Below, piece after piece: positions 9,106 through 17,231 of a stretch of DNA of 64,000 bases (position 1 is its first letter; every line of letters starts with the position of its first letter). The DNA is taken from the NCBI GenBank assembly GCA_039105265.1, contig JAPFFF010000006.1, positions 6,262,001 through 6,326,000 on the forward strand, in the 5' to 3' direction. The position numbers and the translations under genes were made by a program. The notes beneath the pieces were generated by a model that saw nothing but the letters and a program-made list of their open reading frames with translations, was not told the DNA's origin and did no database searches. The stretch comes from Tritrichomonas musculus (lineage: Eukaryota; Parabasalia; Tritrichomonadida; Tritrichomonadidae).

Positions 9106-9350
9106 CTTGTTTCCATTTAATTCAATCTAGAGATCATTTCCATTTAATCGATAGCCGGATTGTTTCCATTTAATGTGATAGTTGGCATTATTATATGTTT
9201 TATTAGCCGGATTGTTTCTATTTAATTCAATCTAGAAATCATTTACATCTAATGTTATATGTTTTGGTAGCTATAACATATTAAATCATCTATATTTATA
9301 AGCGGACTGTTTCAATTAATATTATTATTAACATAATTATTGATCTATTG
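9106..9350 (+). repeat. Array of TGTTTCCATTTAAT-like motifs upstream of the helicase
   Basis: Within about 200 bases upstream of the helicase start are several related phrases: CTTGTTTCCATTTAAT (9106-9121), catttccatttaatc, gccggattgtttccatttaa (near 9155-9175), gccggattgtttctatttaa (near 9211), catttacatctaatg and gcggactgtttcaattaat. They are spaced irregularly, 20-60 bases apart. Two further gtttcc phrases lie near 10326-10345. They could be protein-binding iterons, possibly for the adjacent helicase, or transcription control sites. The remaining sequence to 9513 contains no gene I can support. Confidence 0.5.
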
Positions 9351-9513
9351 GATGCCAGGATAGTTCATTGGATGTACTCCATCATGTTAATTTAGAGCTA
9401 TAATTGCTTATTTGAGCTTATTTTCATGTAAATCATAATATGGACATAACGCTATGGACGGCACAAATGGACGACCTTATATAGTAGAATGTGCCATAGC
9501 TATATGGTATATC

Positions 9514-9567
9514 TGTTAAGGGAGCGAAGCGTGGGCGGAGAGCTTTAGCTCGGAGCCACCCTTAACA
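9514..9567. repeat. Palindromic TTAAGGG element, copy 1
   Basis: The ends TGTTAAGGG and CCCTTAACA are exact reverse complements, and the ~50 bp between are locally GC-rich (gagcgaagcgtgggcggaga; agctttagctcggagcc). The truncated helicase frame at 9545-10207 runs into it and stops inside. A related palindrome is at 10598-10653. TTAA at both ends recalls the TTAA elements at 6.1-7.3 kb, so it may be a collapsed pair of element ends. Confidence 0.55.
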
Positions 9568-10207
9568 TTACTACTTTAACATCCATATCACTCAACTTGG
9601 TATAGAACTCTGTGGCTATATTCACTGTTGGAACTATTACCATAAACCTCTCTGTACTATGTGACGCAATCCATTTACGAATCGCTGTCGATTTACCAGA
9701 ACCGATTGGTACTTCACTGATGAACTTCTTAGTCCGGATTTGTTTAGTGATCTTCCGTAAATCATACTTGTTGTGGTTGTGATCCATACAATAATAATAA
9801 TCTTCATAATCTATGTAATCGATTACATTGCCATACTCATCACAAATTTCTAGTTCATCATCGATATCTACTGGTGGTTCACCACTAGTGAGGTGTTTAA
9901 TCGATGTTTCATCTTTTAATGGTTTGTCGTTCTTATCGAAATAACCTTCACACTGTATAGTGTATACTCGTTCAGGGATCTCATCAAACATCTGCCATCG
10001 TATATATGATGGATCATGGATTTCTTCTGGTGTTGGTATTGGTTCAACTTGTTGTTTCAACGGATCCGCGGTAGCGAAAGTATCGTCAGCGTCACGAAAG
10101 TCATCAACAGACTCCCATTTAATACATTCGTGATCGTATAACATGGTGTTCAGTGTCATTGGTTTCAGTTGGATAAAATTCTCATTTAGATCACATATCA
10201 AACTCAT
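9545..10207 (-). pseudogene. Helicase-like fragment (motifs I and Ia) with acidic N-terminal region
   Basis: A 220-codon frame from the ATG at 10207. The first ~150 residues are acidic and carry an imperfect internal repeat (HECIKWESVDDF and DPSYIRWQMFDEI). Residues about 163-200 contain SEVPIGSGKST and MVIVPTVNIATEFY, closely matching motifs I and Ia of the helicase at 7421-9064. The remaining helicase motifs are absent from this frame, which ends within the palindrome at 9514-9567. It is probably a relic of a second, related helicase gene with its own N-terminal domain, in the same virus-like block. Treat as a fossil; broken. Confidence 0.55.
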
Positions 10208-10597
10208 TGTTTATACATTTAGTCATCAATTATATGCTACAATAGTCCTTCATTATATGCCACTAATAGTTCTACTTTATTGGACACAATCTCGCTATGT
10301 CGTATATGAGTATAGCTAATGAATTGTTTCCGGACGGTTTCCATATTATTATAGTCGATTTTGCCTATTATTATAGCATTTATTTTAGGTTATCGTTATT
10401 AATATTGTCATATATTAATAGATCGTAGACATATCTTTAATCTTGTGCCACAAGTAGCACAAAAATAAATACCAAAACAGCTGATTTTTGGGGGTTTTCG
10501 TCAATTAAATTAGCTGTCACGTGACTGTGGCGGGTATATATACTAATTTGGTCGAGGATGACAAAAATGTCAATTTTTGGTAGACTGAATGAATTAG
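10208..10597. other. Intergenic stretch without a gene
   Basis: I see no coding frame here. It contains two phrases resembling the upstream motif of the helicase (gaattgtttcc and acggtttccatatt near 10320-10350) and a short direct repeat (atatgc, then c(a/t)a(a/c)tag near 10232-10267). It ends at the palindrome beginning at 10598. Confidence 0.5.
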
Positions 10598-10816
10598 GGT
10601 TAGGGAAGCGCAGCATGGGCGTAGGATACGGAGTACCTGTAGCCCCCTTAACCTTTCTACTTCATATATATTGATTTTTGACGAATCATCAATTGTTATT
10701 GCATCATATCCATATGAAGAAAATGCGACTTTATGATGAATAAATATTGCCATAGATAAAACATTACCTGGGTCAATGATCAACCTATCATAATCGCTGA
10801 AAACAGTTTTCTCTTT
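10517..10816 (-). pseudogene. Gene fragment with possible RuvC-like IDPG motif
   Basis: An open minus-strand stretch begins near 10816 and includes DYDRLIIDPGNVLSMAIF, then YGYDAITIDDSSKINIYEVE, before reaching the palindrome at 10598-10653. Beyond that it translates palindrome and unrelated DNA. The IDPG motif followed by hydrophobic strand and a second strand/turn region resembles the first RuvC segment of TnpB/Fanzor-type nucleases, a family known in eukaryotic mobile elements and large viruses. With only one motif this is weak. Fragment; treat as fossil. Confidence 0.3.
10598..10653. repeat. Palindromic TTAAGGG element, copy 2
   Basis: GGTTAGGGAAGCGCAGCATG at the left end and GGTTAAGGGGGCTACAGG read from the right end share ends and order with the palindrome at 9514-9567 (GGG, AAGCG, TGGGCG, CGGAG and CCCTTAAC parts), about two-thirds similar by eye. 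As in copy 1, a coding frame (10517-10816) runs into it. Confidence 0.5.
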
Positions 10817-10916
10817 AAATTCATCTAATGATCATTTTTAAGTTTCAATATTTTATTATGACAATAATGATAAAAATTACTTGAATTCATATTTATACCT
10901 AAATTGGCACGAATCT

Positions 10917-10922
10917 GACCTT
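10917..10922 (+). repeat. Maverick target-site duplication, left
   Basis: GACCTT immediately outside the left TIR, matched exactly by 31818-31823. Six bases is the normal Maverick/Polinton duplication length. Confidence 0.9.
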
Positions 10923-11129
10923 AGTAGTGATGAGTGTGCGGGATCGGGACCAGATAGAATTACGCAAATGCCCCCCATTTCTGACCCATAACTGAAGGCC
11001 ACATAACTATTTTTGAATTGACCCCAAATGATGCTCATGACTAGGAATAAATGGCCAGTATCATGGGTGATATAGATGTTCACTCATGACAGCCATTAAT
11101 GACCCATAATTGAAGGTCACAGTGATCAC

Positions 11130-11162
<33 letters not shown>

Positions 11163-11232
11163 GAATTTTCGGCCAAAGGATTTTCAGAGGGGGTCCCAAA
11201 ATTCAATTTATGGGATTTGCTATTTTTAAATT
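10923..11232 (+). repeat. Maverick left TIR with (TAC)n tract
   Basis: This matches 31476-31817 in reverse complement. It contains a trinucleotide tract TAC at 11131-11160 (10 units) followed by TAG; the right TIR tract is about twice as long (22 units), so the tract has changed length independently. The inner end runs into the start context of the first gene. Confidence 0.92.
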
Positions 11233-11246
11233 TTTTCGCATTCCAA

Positions 11247-12623
11247 ATGAGCGTCGTCCCAACTGACAACCAAATCGTCTCATATGAAGCCCCTTTCTGC
11301 AAGGAATTGGAGATTCGCATGAACCGATTATTGAAAATATCCCAACGTCAACATGATCGCGAGTCAGCTATCAAGTGCTATTTCTATAAGGAGCTCTCGC
11401 TTGATGAGTACGATGAGTGGATTCGCGAACTGGATACCAAAATCGCTGGTTATACAGACATTGAATCGCCCGAGCGCACACTGGATCTGAAGATGTTATC
11501 ATATATCAACCGAGATCGCGAACGTCTCATCAAGTTTCAAGATGATTTCAGTAAGAAACGCAATGAGTTGATTCACAGTTATACGCACCCCGTTGATTAC
11601 GCTATTGAGAACATCACAAAGGATATCAATATGTTCAACCAGGATTTGCTCACTGGCATGTTCGAATTGTTCGTCAATAAGGTCATATCATTATGTCCCA
11701 AGGACAAATCATATGAGAGTACCATTAAATCGGTATACCATGATAAGACATCTACCAAGGTCATCAATATATTCAATTCATTATCCCAACGATTGATATC
11801 CAGCTTCACCAAGCTACTCGCAGGAGTTGGACCAAATGAGTACTTCGCAAGTGATAAACACAGATATGATTCCCTCATGAAATTGTATGATGCTATCAGC
11901 AATGCTTGTCAAATGCTATACCTCGGTACAATCTACAATGCGATCGATAATAACCTTAACCTATACCCCCCAACTGATATGTCAAATAGCAAACTCGTTA
12001 AGAGCTATTCACGAGTTCTCATGAAGAACCTCAATGACTTTATCATACACGATGTATCCAAAATCATCGATGGGGAGATCAAGGATTGCATTGGCAAAAT
12101 ATGTGAAAACGAGTTATTGAATAATATCCACATTCGGGAATCCAATCATAGTCCCCCAAAGAGTGATATAGCTGAGAAACCCCAACCTGCACCCATTGTT
12201 GAAGACCCCCAAGACAATGCTGAAGAATCCCATCATAGCCCCCCGCAGATCGGGATAGCTGATGTATCAAACGTCGACCCCCAACCTGCACCCATTGTTG
12301 AAGACCCCCAAGACAATGCTGAAGAATCCCATCATAGCCCCCCGCAGATCGGGATAGCTGATGTATCAAACGTCGACCCCCAGCCTACACCCATTGCAGC
12401 TAAAGCACATGGGATTGCTCAGGAGAAGACCTTGGACGAGTTCATTAATGGACTCCCAAATGATCGAATATCTATAGTCGAACTAACCCCAAAATATAAC
12501 CAGTACTTCAACACCAATATAACCCCTCGTGGATTAGGTATGATACTCTCCAAGTCTAGCAAACTGGTTAAGACCATTGCATGGGAGAAGCGTGTTAAAG
12601 TCGTGTACTACGCTAAGGCCTGA
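11247..12623 (+). CDS. Maverick protein of unknown function with 33-aa repeats and C-terminal winged-helix-like region
   Basis: A 458-aa frame; I take the ATG at 11247 because it follows the T-tract and gcattccaaATG context also used by the next gene. Residues 1-290 are helical and charged with no recognised domain. A Pro/His-rich linker follows, with a 33-aa phrase (QPAPIVEDPQDNAEESHHSP...) tandemly repeated twice through a 99-bp DNA repeat at about 12182-12379. The last ~65 residues (LDEFINGL, then YNQYF and ITPRGLGMILSKS) look like a small winged-helix nucleic-acid-binding domain. As the outermost left gene it may act in DNA replication or packaging, but this is inference. Confidence 0.75.
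   Translation: MSVVPTDNQIVSYEAPFCKELEIRMNRLLKISQRQHDRESAIKCYFYKELSLDEYDEWIRELDTKIAGYTDIESPERTLDLKMLSYINRDRERLIKFQDDFSKKRNELIHSYTHPVDYAIENITKDINMFNQDLLTGMFELFVNKVISLCPKDKSYESTIKSVYHDKTSTKVINIFNSLSQRLISSFTKLLAGVGPNEYFASDKHRYDSLMKLYDAISNACQMLYLGTIYNAIDNNLNLYPPTDMSNSKLVKSYSRVLMKNLNDFIIHDVSKIIDGEIKDCIGKICENELLNNIHIRESNHSPPKSDIAEKPQPAPIVEDPQDNAEESHHSPPQIGIADVSNVDPQPAPIVEDPQDNAEESHHSPPQIGIADVSNVDPQPTPIAAKAHGIAQEKTLDEFINGLPNDRISIVELTPKYNQYFNTNITPRGLGMILSKSSKLVKTIAWEKRVKVVYYAKA
12182..12379 (+). repeat. 99-bp tandem repeat inside coding sequence
   Basis: Two nearly identical 99-bp units (starting at 12182 and 12281) encode the 33-residue linker repeat of the 11247-12623 gene. The length keeps the frame. 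A partial third unit start (ccccagcctacacccattg) follows. Confidence 0.8.
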
Positions 12624-12706
12624 GATGATCTATTTTTGGACCCCAGATGATTTTGGGAAAACCCGTATTTTGATATTTGAATATTGATTTTTTTATCGCA
12701 TTCCAA

Positions 12707-13186
12707 ATGGAAGCCACTCCAAGCCACCTCAATGTCTACGAGTACATCAACACACTAGTAGCCCTATTGCCAAAGCCTGATGGATTTGCCAAATGCAATT
12801 TCGCGATATTGTGTGACAAGTTCCCATTCAACTTGAAGAACTCATTGTACCTCGCGAGGGTCCTATATGTATCACTCCAGAATGGTTCTGAAACCATTAG
12901 GTTCTACCCTAATAAGCTCAAGGAGATGGACCTCGAATTTGTCAAGCTATCATCCAATAGTAGACGCAAATTGAGTGCCAACATGCGTGAGTTCTTCGTG
13001 AATGGGAATACCGAGAAGCGCGAATACAAGGGATGCCCCTACTACAACCACTCGATTGAGCGAACCAATATAAACACCAAGGATCTCATCGCCAGATTAC
13101 GTGAAAAATACAATATTGCAGAACCGGATATATTCATCGGCAAGCATCAGGATTTGGTATTGGATGATGACCCAGATATGGTTTAA
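12707..13186 (+). CDS. Maverick small protein of unknown function
   Basis: A 159-aa frame from the ATG at 12707, preceded by gatttttttatcgcattcca, then AATG: the same context as the gene upstream. The N-terminal half is hydrophobic-helical (VYEYINTLVALLP, then KNSLYLARVLYVSL), the C-terminal half charged and ending in an Asp-rich tail (DLVLDDDPDMV). No recognised domain; I looked for the His and Cys of an adenain protease and do not see a convincing set. Its stop overlaps the stop of the convergent ATPase gene by four bases (TTAA, 13183-13186). Confidence 0.7.
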   Translation: MEATPSHLNVYEYINTLVALLPKPDGFAKCNFAILCDKFPFNLKNSLYLARVLYVSLQNGSETIRFYPNKLKEMDLEFVKLSSNSRRKLSANMREFFVNGNTEKREYKGCPYYNHSIERTNINTKDLIARLREKYNIAEPDIFIGKHQDLVLDDDPDMV

Positions 13187-14172
13187 GCCTTGCTATATAT
13201 GACCTGCATATCGTGTTCAACCGTGTTCACCAATATGAAATCATGGCCCGATAAGGTCCGATATTTTTGCCACAACTCCTCGAACTCACAAGGTATGCTC
13301 ACCTGCTGATATATGTAATTGAGTTTCTGCCGCGAGAACCCATTGAATATGAAGAATGATGTGCAGTTATTCTTGTAATCGGTTGGCACCCCCTTGAAGA
13401 ACTGGATATTGATGTATACGATTGAGTTCTTATGACGCAACTGGGTGATATAGTTTGTGAAGTATGCTGACTTCAACAGCTTGCTCTTAATGAAGTCCTC
13501 GCACAGGATTATGGTGTTGAGTGGTACATTGGGTTTCCCGAGTTTGCTGATATGGAGGAACTCAAACATCTGCTGCAGCTTGGACTCGTCTATAGATGTC
13601 TTCCCAACCGAGCTATATTTGTTATACAACTCCTTCCATAGGTCGAGCTCCTTCAAATACCGTTCAGCATTACTATCAGCGACGACCACAATGGGCAAGT
13701 TGATGAGCTCGCGTTGAGATTCAAATGTGGAATCATTTATAATACCGTTCTTACTCACATACACGATCATATGGAAGAGCCCAATGGGCTTATGAGTGCC
13801 AGTGAACGGATTCTGTGAATCCTCAGGTGCTCCCCCAAACCTCCCATTACTGAGTCTACCCATTTGAATGATATCGCGAATTACTGTATGGCTCTTGCCT
13901 TTGCCTTGTGATGCCACCAGTATGTTCAAAGTATTGTACCACGCATAGATCCCATTAGCGATTGGCCTTATGGATGCATTGGTGATTTTATCCCTATTCT
14001 TGGAATAGGCCTCACTCATAGCCGCATCCACATCAAACCTCTTGGATACCGGTTGCTGCTTCCGGTACCTATCGAATGTATCAAGATCAATTGGATCACT
14101 ACTGGAACTGTCTGATAATTCAATAGATGTATAGTCGAAAAGGGTTGGTCGTAGGCGCTTGTAATACAGCAT
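13183..14172 (-). CDS. ATP: Maverick genome-packaging ATPase (A32/FtsK-HerA type)
   Basis: A 329-aa frame. The Walker A loop is ASQGKGKSHT (87-96) after a hydrophobic strand (NILV); the Walker B strand TIILCED is at 220-226, and a later strand (SIVYINIQFF) precedes an Arg/Asn-containing loop. This arrangement fits the packaging ATPases of Polintons, virophages and poxviruses (A32), which pump DNA into the capsid. Length is close to that expected. Start ATG at 14172 follows ctttatttttgactaa. It is convergent with 12707-13186 and heads a minus-strand block with the membrane protein, the Pro-rich protein and the capsid gene. Confidence 0.85.
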   Translation of the reverse strand: MLYYKRLRPTLFDYTSIELSDSSSSDPIDLDTFDRYRKQQPVSKRFDVDAAMSEAYSKNRDKITNASIRPIANGIYAWYNTLNILVASQGKGKSHTVIRDIIQMGRLSNGRFGGAPEDSQNPFTGTHKPIGLFHMIVYVSKNGIINDSTFESQRELINLPIVVVADSNAERYLKELDLWKELYNKYSSVGKTSIDESKLQQMFEFLHISKLGKPNVPLNTIILCEDFIKSKLLKSAYFTNYITQLRHKNSIVYINIQFFKGVPTDYKNNCTSFFIFNGFSRQKLNYIYQQVSIPCEFEELWQKYRTLSGHDFILVNTVEHDMQVIYSKA

Positions 14173-14191
14173 TTAGTCAAAAATAAAGCTC

Positions 14192-14341
14192 TTACGCATA
14201 CAATGTGCGCCTCAGCTCATCGGTCAGCTCAGGTGGCTCATCTTCAGCTGTAAGCGATACCAGTAATAGCAGTTCAACTACATTGGTCACCAATATCAAC
14301 CCCAATAGTATATTCATGATGATTTCACTAGCGCTGGCCAT
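14192..14341 (-). CDS. Tiny single-span membrane protein (49 aa)
   Basis: A short frame from the ATG at 14341 to TAA at 14192. Residues about 7-32 are a continuous hydrophobic helix (IIMNILLGLILVTNVVELLL), followed by an acidic tail (TAEDEPPELTDELRR). The start is preceded on its own strand by gtatttaaattcgcataa, the standard Maverick start context, and it sits between two genes on the same strand with only short gaps (19 and 10 bases). Small one-span proteins are common in capsid-forming DNA elements and may sit in or act on a membrane; the role here is unknown. Confidence 0.65.
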   Translation of the reverse strand: MASASEIIMNILLGLILVTNVVELLLLVSLTAEDEPPELTDELRRTLYA

Positions 14342-14351
14342 TTATGCGAAT

Positions 14352-14972
14352 TTAAATACAGATTTTGAGTGATATCGAGTGCCTTATGAGCTCGGTCCAT
14401 ACATGGTTATATCCGTATTTCAACTCATTGGATACCCCGTTTTTGGACACCAGTATCTTGTCGATTTTCATGTACTTCGAGTTCGAAACACAACCAGTGC
14501 ACCCACTGTCCTCATTGATGACCAGCTCAACCCTATCAGCCTTAGTGAGTATCTTAATGAGCTCCATCAGCGTGTTGCTATGACACACTAGGTAGTTGTT
14601 CATCCTCAGTGGATTGGTCTCATAGATGCTCAGCAATATCTCGAGGAATTTATTTTTGGTACCCAAGTCGTCAGTGTCGGGGTCTAATGATCGATCTATT
14701 GTCGGAGACTCAGGGAATGAACTTCCTTGGGGTGGACTGTTTATTGGAGCAACTGATGGATATGCACCAGTTGTCGAGGCTGTAGTAAAATTTGCATCCT
14801 GGGTGCCAGTTTGAGTATATCCCATTTGGGGTTGCATCTGTGGGACTTGAGGGTATGATACCGGTTGAACTGGTGGAGGTCTATTCGCGGCGATCTTAAT
14901 ATTCACATTCTGCTCCTGCTTAACACTCGCATCATTCTCACTTGATAGGATTCTAGCCTTATGGAGAGTCAT
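14352..14972 (-). CDS. Maverick protein with Pro/Gln-rich N-terminus, unknown function
   Basis: A 206-aa frame from the ATG at 14972, which follows atatttttgcactttgga, then AATG. Residues about 30-90 are Pro/Gln/Ser-rich (RPPPVQPVSYPQVPQMQPQM), residues about 100-206 form a compact mixed domain with a CTGC pair (INEDSGCTGCVSNSKYM) that could bind metal or form a disulphide. It lies directly downstream of the capsid gene on the same strand, which suggests a virion-linked role by position only. No family recognised. Confidence 0.65.
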   Translation of the reverse strand: MTLHKARILSSENDASVKQEQNVNIKIAANRPPPVQPVSYPQVPQMQPQMGYTQTGTQDANFTTASTTGAYPSVAPINSPPQGSSFPESPTIDRSLDPDTDDLGTKNKFLEILLSIYETNPLRMNNYLVCHSNTLMELIKILTKADRVELVINEDSGCTGCVSNSKYMKIDKILVSKNGVSNELKYGYNHVWTELIRHSISLKICI

Positions 14973-15014
14973 TTCCAAAGTGCAAAAATATTTTTACCCC
15001 TAATGCCGTATTTC

Positions 15015-16883
15015 TCATGCCATTTCTGGATCAACTTGTGAGCCAGCTGGTGATTCATCATCGATATACTCAAGGCCATCGAGTGAGAGCTTGAAGTAGG
15101 TGTCTCTGCATAAACAGAGTTGTACAGGTGGTGGTCTAACAACAGCTCCACTTGGTTCGATAATATTGTAATACGTGTCATTACTGCCAGTGAATATGGG
15201 TTGACCATTGACTTGTATTTGGATATTGCCTTTGCCACCATCTAAGCCATCATAACAGTATCCAGCAGATGCACGTTCTGTTTGGACATTGAATACAAAT
15301 GATGTGGCATCACTCAGTGTGTTCTTATACCTATTTCCATCGCCATCGTTCTTGGGCATTGTGAAGCTATCCTCGAACTCCTTTGTACATTGGAGTGTGA
15401 TACCATCGAGATCTCCAGCTGTTAATTGGCTTTCGAAGAATCTGGCACCAATGGTACTGACATTCTCATCTGGGAAGTTCTTACCACCAATATTCAAATA
15501 GCAGTTTTGGTAAACGGGATTCTCAAATACAGTCAAATCATTGTGATGCTTGGGGAACAGTAATGACATGCTTGTGACATTGATCAATGGGATATTCAAT
15601 GTGGACTTGATACCATTTGCGGCGGCTGCAATTGGGAATGCATGGTAATCGACCTTTTGAGATGGGATTACTAGGCCCTCACGTAAGATGGATTCAATGC
15701 TTGCACGAGTGGATTCACAAACGCCATATCCTTGCATATTGGACTTGCAGAGAGTGATGGTCATTTGGTTAACGGTGAGTGTTGCTGGTTGTGATTCGTA
15801 TTTGATCGCATTATGTTCTTCAACGATTTGAATTGCCATATTGCTTTCAATAGTGCCTGTATAGTCTGGGTTATGGCGTGCGATCTCCTTCAGATCCATA
15901 GTCTTCTTAATACCGAATTTCTCATATTCAGCATCTGTAAATCCGAATGTGATCTCAATCGGTGTGTCATTAACTGGAATTCCATGTTCGGCGCAGATAT
16001 TGTACTTGAATGTGATGGTATTATCGAATACCCCTGGTATAAGGGCCTCATTACCGATTTGAGTGAATTGCCTCTTGAGTTTACCACGGGCCTTGATTTC
16101 ACGTAACTGCTCCAATTGCTTCATCGTAATGTGATCATCATCTTCCAGGAATGCCTTAGCTTCAGCAACCGTATATGGATCAATGACTGCCCATACTAGA
16201 CCTGCTGGACTGACTTGGAATCTAATAGCTAAATCACCAATGATCCCATTCGGGAATAAGTCGAATGCCTGCAATGCAAGCAAGTCATCAAATGGTACAT
16301 TCAAGTCGAATTCAGCAGTGGTCTTGCCATTGTCCTTGAAGTCATTGAGATTGACATATACACCAGCATGTGTTTGACTATAGTTCGAGACATTTTCCCA
16401 TAAGCTGTGAACGAATCTGCGGCGCTTCTTCTCAGTCTCTGGTTTCAAAACCGAGTATAGGAAGCCCTCGCGAATGCACTCATTTTGCTGGTATCCGACA
16501 TTGACATTGTTATGGAGGATCTCTAGCCTGTCAAACAATTGGTTCGAGGACTTGTATCCCACGAATAGTTTGTAGAGGTTATCGGGATCTTCAATCAATC
16601 GCAATTTGGCAGTATCGGTGTTCAATTGCAAATCAAGTCTGATGTGGAATGTGAGGAAGCCTTTATCGACATCGCTAATGAAGTGGTCGGGGTGTGTTAA
16701 TGAGATCTGCGAGTACTGGCCTTGGTGAAATGGGGCTGGCTGGTCATGGCAATCGACGGTTCTGAATGAGAAGCTCCTGGTACCATCATTCACATTGATG
16801 ATGTTCCGCATGCTCTGGAATGTCTCCATAACATTACCGGCCTCGTACTTCAAATTGTGAGCTCGTTCGTTCCTGTAGCGCAT
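15015..16883 (-). CDS. Maverick major capsid protein (double jelly-roll type)
   Basis: A 622-aa frame; I prefer the ATG at 16883 (MRYRNERAHN), preceded by ttttttgcgagattcaa, over an upstream ATG seven codons earlier. The sequence is beta-rich throughout, with typical capsid features: an early TRSFSFRTVDCHD, FDRLEILHNN, the FDLNVPFDDLLALQAFDLFP strand-turn and a long second half ending in a Cys/Arg-containing strand (PPPVQLCLCRDTYFKL). Length and position next to the packaging ATPase fit Polinton major capsid proteins, which form the icosahedral shell with a penton protein. Divergent from the small gene at 16930, with a 46-base shared promoter gap. Frame open. Confidence 0.8.
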   Translation of the reverse strand: MRYRNERAHNLKYEAGNVMETFQSMRNIINVNDGTRSFSFRTVDCHDQPAPFHQGQYSQISLTHPDHFISDVDKGFLTFHIRLDLQLNTDTAKLRLIEDPDNLYKLFVGYKSSNQLFDRLEILHNNVNVGYQQNECIREGFLYSVLKPETEKKRRRFVHSLWENVSNYSQTHAGVYVNLNDFKDNGKTTAEFDLNVPFDDLLALQAFDLFPNGIIGDLAIRFQVSPAGLVWAVIDPYTVAEAKAFLEDDDHITMKQLEQLREIKARGKLKRQFTQIGNEALIPGVFDNTITFKYNICAEHGIPVNDTPIEITFGFTDAEYEKFGIKKTMDLKEIARHNPDYTGTIESNMAIQIVEEHNAIKYESQPATLTVNQMTITLCKSNMQGYGVCESTRASIESILREGLVIPSQKVDYHAFPIAAAANGIKSTLNIPLINVTSMSLLFPKHHNDLTVFENPVYQNCYLNIGGKNFPDENVSTIGARFFESQLTAGDLDGITLQCTKEFEDSFTMPKNDGDGNRYKNTLSDATSFVFNVQTERASAGYCYDGLDGGKGNIQIQVNGQPIFTGSNDTYYNIIEPSGAVVRPPPVQLCLCRDTYFKLSLDGLEYIDDESPAGSQVDPEMA

Positions 16884-16929
16884 TTGAATCTCGCAAAAAA
16901 CCATGAAATCGCATTTTTTTATATATCAA

Positions 16930-17181
16930 ATGGGAATTGGCATCTTCAAGAAGATCAAAAATGGATTCCGCAAAGTGGGATCTACACTCAGGAATGTCGC
17001 ACAGAGAGTTGTCGATAAACTACCATCAGTTGTCAACGCTGGTAGACAAATCATTGATAGGGTCAAACCAATTGCAGGATTGATACCTGGCGCAGGTGGA
17101 TTGATTGATACTATTGATAGAGGATTGGGAACGGTTGGTAAGGTTGGTGAAATAGGTAAATCCATACTGGACAAGGTTTGA
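16930..17181 (+). CDS. Small basic, Gly/Ala-containing amphipathic virion-type protein
   Basis: An 83-aa frame from the ATG at 16930, chosen because cgcatttttttatatatcaa precedes it (an ATG at 16903 is possible). It starts MGIGIFKKIKNGFRKVGST and has amphipathic helices, a hydrophobic Gly-rich centre (PIAGLIPGAGGLIDTI) and a second amphipathic helix. Small proteins of this style, next to the capsid gene, are typical minor core or membrane-active capsid components in adenovirus/Polinton-type systems. Exact homology is not shown by sequence; the role is inferred from composition and position. Confidence 0.65.
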   Translation: MGIGIFKKIKNGFRKVGSTLRNVAQRVVDKLPSVVNAGRQIIDRVKPIAGLIPGAGGLIDTIDRGLGTVGKVGEIGKSILDKV

Positions 17182-17231
17182 TCATCATCGAATATCCACA
17201 TACATGCGAATATATTTTTGTCCGTTTTGAA

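Noticed and set aside
11131-11160. TAC/TAG tract as an independent microsatellite
   Set aside because: It is part of both Maverick TIRs, so it is recorded under the TIRs.
12707-13186. Adenain-type cysteine protease
   Set aside because: Expected in many Mavericks, but I find no convincing His-Asp-Cys arrangement in this or the other small unknown genes.
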